From: Allolobophora icterica
Taxonomy: Eukaryota; Annelida; Clitellata; Crassiclitellata; Lumbricidae
Length of the DNA stretch: 64,000 nucleotides
Reading direction: 5' to 3'
Assembly: GCA_963556255.1 (NCBI GenBank)
Contig: OY744608.1
Location: 12,838,519-12,902,518, forward strand
The first letter of the stretch is position 1; each line of letters starts with the position of its first letter. The notes under the pieces are model-generated. The model worked only from the letters and a program-made list of their open reading frames with translations. It was not told the origin of the DNA and did no database searches. The position numbers were made by a program, and so were the translations under genes. This document shows, piece by piece, positions 62,000-64,000 of this stretch.

Positions 62000-62767
62000 T
62001 TACCCACTGGTAATCATCGATGGTCGACTCAACAAGTCCGGAAGGTAATTGTCTCTCCCTGAACGGTGCCGAATATCCAAAGTATATTTTTGGAGTTCCA
62101 AACTCCATCGGAGTAATTTATCATTCGAGTTCGCCATCGAATTAATAAAAGTGAGAGGACTGTGATCCGTATAGACCACCACAGGCGCAGATCCGAAGTA
62201 TACGGAAAACGTCCGTACAGCCATGACCAATGCCAGAGCCTCCTTCTCCACTGTTGAGTAGCGTATTTCGTGCTTCCGTAGTTTCCGACTGTAGTAGCAC
62301 ACCGGATGTTCGATTCCATCGTATATCTGGAATAGACACGCTCCAACACACACCTGCGAAGCATCAACAGCAACCAAAAATGGTCGATTATAATCAGGCG
62401 GTTTAAGAATTGGTTTCGACGCCAACATTGATTTCAAGTCAACAAAAGCCTGTTCAGCCTTCGGCGACCACACAAATTTATTTCCCTTCTTCAAAATCTC
62501 TGTTAAAGGATTAGTTAAATCAGAAAAATGTGGCAAATATTTCCTGTAATAGCTTGCCAACCCAAACAAAGACTGTAACTGCTTCTTGTTAGTAGGAGTT
62601 GGGAAATGAAGCATCACTTCCACCTTTTGTGCACGTGGCGACACTACACCTCGACCCACATGATGACCCAAGAAATCCACCTCAGCGTCAGCAAAAATAC
62701 ACTTTTTTATGTTCAATGTTAATTTAGCATTCGCCACCCGTTGCAAGACCTGTCGTAAATGATCCAT
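62000..62767 (-). CDS. pol: Pol fragment: RT thumb/connection and RNase H
   Basis: This continues pol after the frame change: HLRQVLQRVANAKLTLNIKK and FLGHHVGRGVV of the RT thumb, then tether and RNase H. RNase H acidic residues are seen in VAVDAS, VEKEALAL, YTDHSPL and GRDNYLPDLLSRP. Coding ends in LLSRPSMITSG and stop; no chromodomain or integrase follows, confirming that integrase is not downstream. The frame is open upstream of the first Met to about 62790, so that Met is not a real start. Confidence 0.88.
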   Translation of the reverse strand: MDHLRQVLQRVANAKLTLNIKKCIFADAEVDFLGHHVGRGVVSPRAQKVEVMLHFPTPTNKKQLQSLFGLASYYRKYLPHFSDLTNPLTEILKKGNKFVWSPKAEQAFVDLKSMLASKPILKPPDYNRPFLVAVDASQVCVGACLFQIYDGIEHPVCYYSRKLRKHEIRYSTVEKEALALVMAVRTFSVYFGSAPVVVYTDHSPLTFINSMANSNDKLLRWSLELQKYTLDIRHRSGRDNYLPDLLSRPSMITSG

Positions 62768-63999
62768 ATGATCAACCCACTGAAAATAATGACGTCATCC
62801 AAGTAAGCATCACAAAAAGACTCTAAACCTGCAAAAACCTTCTTAACCAACCGACTGAATGAACTCGGCGCGTTTCTAAGCCCAAATGCCATATATTTCC
62901 ATTGGAAATGACCATTAGGCGTCACAAAACCTGTCAAAGCACTTGCCGATGGCGCTATAGGAATTTGATAATATCCTTTCGTCATGTCTAATTTCGTAAG
63001 AAATTTTGCCTGACCAACTTTATTTATGAGTGTTTCCACTCGAGGCATAGGAAACGGATCAGGAACTGTGACTGAATTCAGTTTCCTGAAATCTGTACAC
63101 AATCGCAATGTACCATCAGGCTTCGGAACCAGAACTATTGGCGCCGCCCACGAACTTTCAGATTCTTCAATTATCCCCGACTGTAACAACTCTTCTATTT
63201 CCTTATTTACCACCTTTAACCTGTCTGGATGCAGCGGATACGGTGATTGCCTCATAGGTCTCACTCCATCCATCAACTTGACATCATGAGACACCAAAGT
63301 TGTCTTCCCCGGCTTGTCACTAAACACATTCTGAAATTTGCATAACACATGTGTTAAATCCTGAACTTGAATCTGATTCAAATGATCCATCATCACAGAA
63401 TCCATTATTGATGTAGACTTGTCTGTATCAGCAACCAAAACATTCACTTCAGGTTCACTGTCAACAACCAACACCTGCTCCCCTTGCCGTGGTAGATATC
63501 TCTTCATGAGATTGACATGTACCACCCGTTTCGTTTTCCTCCGATCTGGAGTACCGACGAGATAATCAACCTCCCCAAGTCTTTTCAGCACTTGGTAGGG
63601 ACCACAATACTTCGCTTCCAAAGGCTTTCCAATTAAAGGCAATAAAAGTAAAACCTGGTCACCTTTCTCAAAAGTCGCAGCCTTCGCATGCAAGTCATAC
63701 CATTCCTTTGATTTAGACTTAAGGACCATTTCATTGTCATTTACAATCTGTAAGGATACCTTAATCTTCTCTCGAAGGTCTAAGACAAAATCAATGAGAT
63801 TAGCCTTCTTCAATTCTGGTAGAACATCAGTTCGTATCCAACTGTGTTTAATCATTTGCAAGGGTCCCTTCACATCCCTGCCAAACATTAAATCGAACGC
63901 AGAAAATCCTAAACCCTGAACTGGAACTTCTCTATACGCAAAGAGAACCCAAGGAAGAATTTCATCCCAATCACCCTGAAAAGTTTCTCCTATTGCTTT
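62719..63999 (-). CDS. pol: Pol polyprotein fragment: integrase C-terminus plus reverse transcriptase
   Basis: The frame is open from the window edge and so is partial at its 5' end. It starts within the integrase core (ILPWVLFAYRE ... FDLMFGRDVKGP), then FEKGDQVLLLLP and GPYQVLKRLGEVDYLV, the GPY/F integrase C-terminal domain. After a linker come the RT motifs: SSWAAPIVLVPKPDGTLRLC, DFRKLNSVTVPDPFPMP, LTKLDMTKGYYQIP (catalytic Asp), MAFGLRNAPSSFSR and YLDDVIIFS (catalytic Asp pair). The frame then leaves the RT reading just after YLDDVIIFS and ends in unrelated residues at 62719. The rest of RT continues in another frame (next entry), so this copy carries a one-base break near 62780. Confidence 0.88.
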   Translation of the reverse strand, partial: KAIGETFQGDWDEILPWVLFAYREVPVQGLGFSAFDLMFGRDVKGPLQMIKHSWIRTDVLPELKKANLIDFVLDLREKIKVSLQIVNDNEMVLKSKSKEWYDLHAKAATFEKGDQVLLLLPLIGKPLEAKYCGPYQVLKRLGEVDYLVGTPDRRKTKRVVHVNLMKRYLPRQGEQVLVVDSEPEVNVLVADTDKSTSIMDSVMMDHLNQIQVQDLTHVLCKFQNVFSDKPGKTTLVSHDVKLMDGVRPMRQSPYPLHPDRLKVVNKEIEELLQSGIIEESESSWAAPIVLVPKPDGTLRLCTDFRKLNSVTVPDPFPMPRVETLINKVGQAKFLTKLDMTKGYYQIPIAPSASALTGFVTPNGHFQWKYMAFGLRNAPSSFSRLVKKVFAGLESFCDAYLDDVIIFSGLIIWIIYDRSCNGWRMLN

Positions 64000-64000
64000 C

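Larger units (their letters stand above)
61296..64000 (-). mobile_element. Gmr1-like Ty3/gypsy LTR retrotransposon, 3' part
   Basis: Reading on the minus strand from the window edge, the order is integrase core end, integrase C-terminal GPY/F domain, reverse transcriptase, RNase H, a duplicated 77-bp spacer, then the 3' LTR. Placing integrase before RT is unlike ordinary gypsy elements and is the hallmark of the Gmr1-like group. The element lies in a PDHX intron in the same orientation as the gene. The 5' part (gag, protease, 5' LTR) is beyond the edge. Confidence 0.85.

Overview
The window is invertebrate metazoan nuclear DNA: AT-rich, full of microsatellites and transposon copies, with short exons separated by long introns. 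The TAGGCCTA-rich repeats and a Ty3/gypsy element with integrase ahead of reverse transcriptase (the Gmr1-like order, described from deuterostomes) fit an invertebrate deuterostome, possibly an echinoderm; this assignment is an inference. There is one assembly gap of 200 N (34603-34802).

Two host genes were reconstructed from splice sites, reading phase and family motifs, both on the minus strand. (1) An ephrin gene covers 3584-53536 in five coding exons (53373-53536, 11596-11728, 7677-7851, 6560-6661, 3584-3912). All junctions are in phase and give 300 residues with a receptor-binding domain carrying the four family cysteines, a Ser/Thr-rich stalk and a hydrophobic tail suggesting a GPI anchor. 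Its first intron is 41.6 kb and makes up most of the window. (2) The last five exons of the pyruvate dehydrogenase E3-binding protein PDHX lie at 58012-61151 (212 residues of the E2-like core). The upstream exons lie beyond the right edge.

The rest is mostly mobile DNA. Ephrin intron 1 holds a 5.2-kb Kolobok-like (TTAA) transposon at 25866-31074 with 258-bp perfect terminal repeats, an intact 627-residue transposase gene and a spliced accessory gene facing it. Thirteen short hAT-type elements are bounded by exact or near-exact 8-bp target duplications, and several are nested in older LINE remnants. A PDHX intron holds the 3' part of a Gmr1-like LTR retrotransposon (61296-64000). LINE remnants, L2-like 3' stem-loop tails and a tRNA-derived SINE family are scattered throughout.

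Structures of most interest: a 69-bp tandem repeat that copies the splice acceptor and first coding bases of ephrin exon 2 several times upstream of the real one; an 18-bp minisatellite whose every unit resembles a ZNF143/Staf binding site; a transposon-borne protein with a C-terminus like the P2X7 receptor ballast domain; and the integrase-before-RT order of the LTR element.
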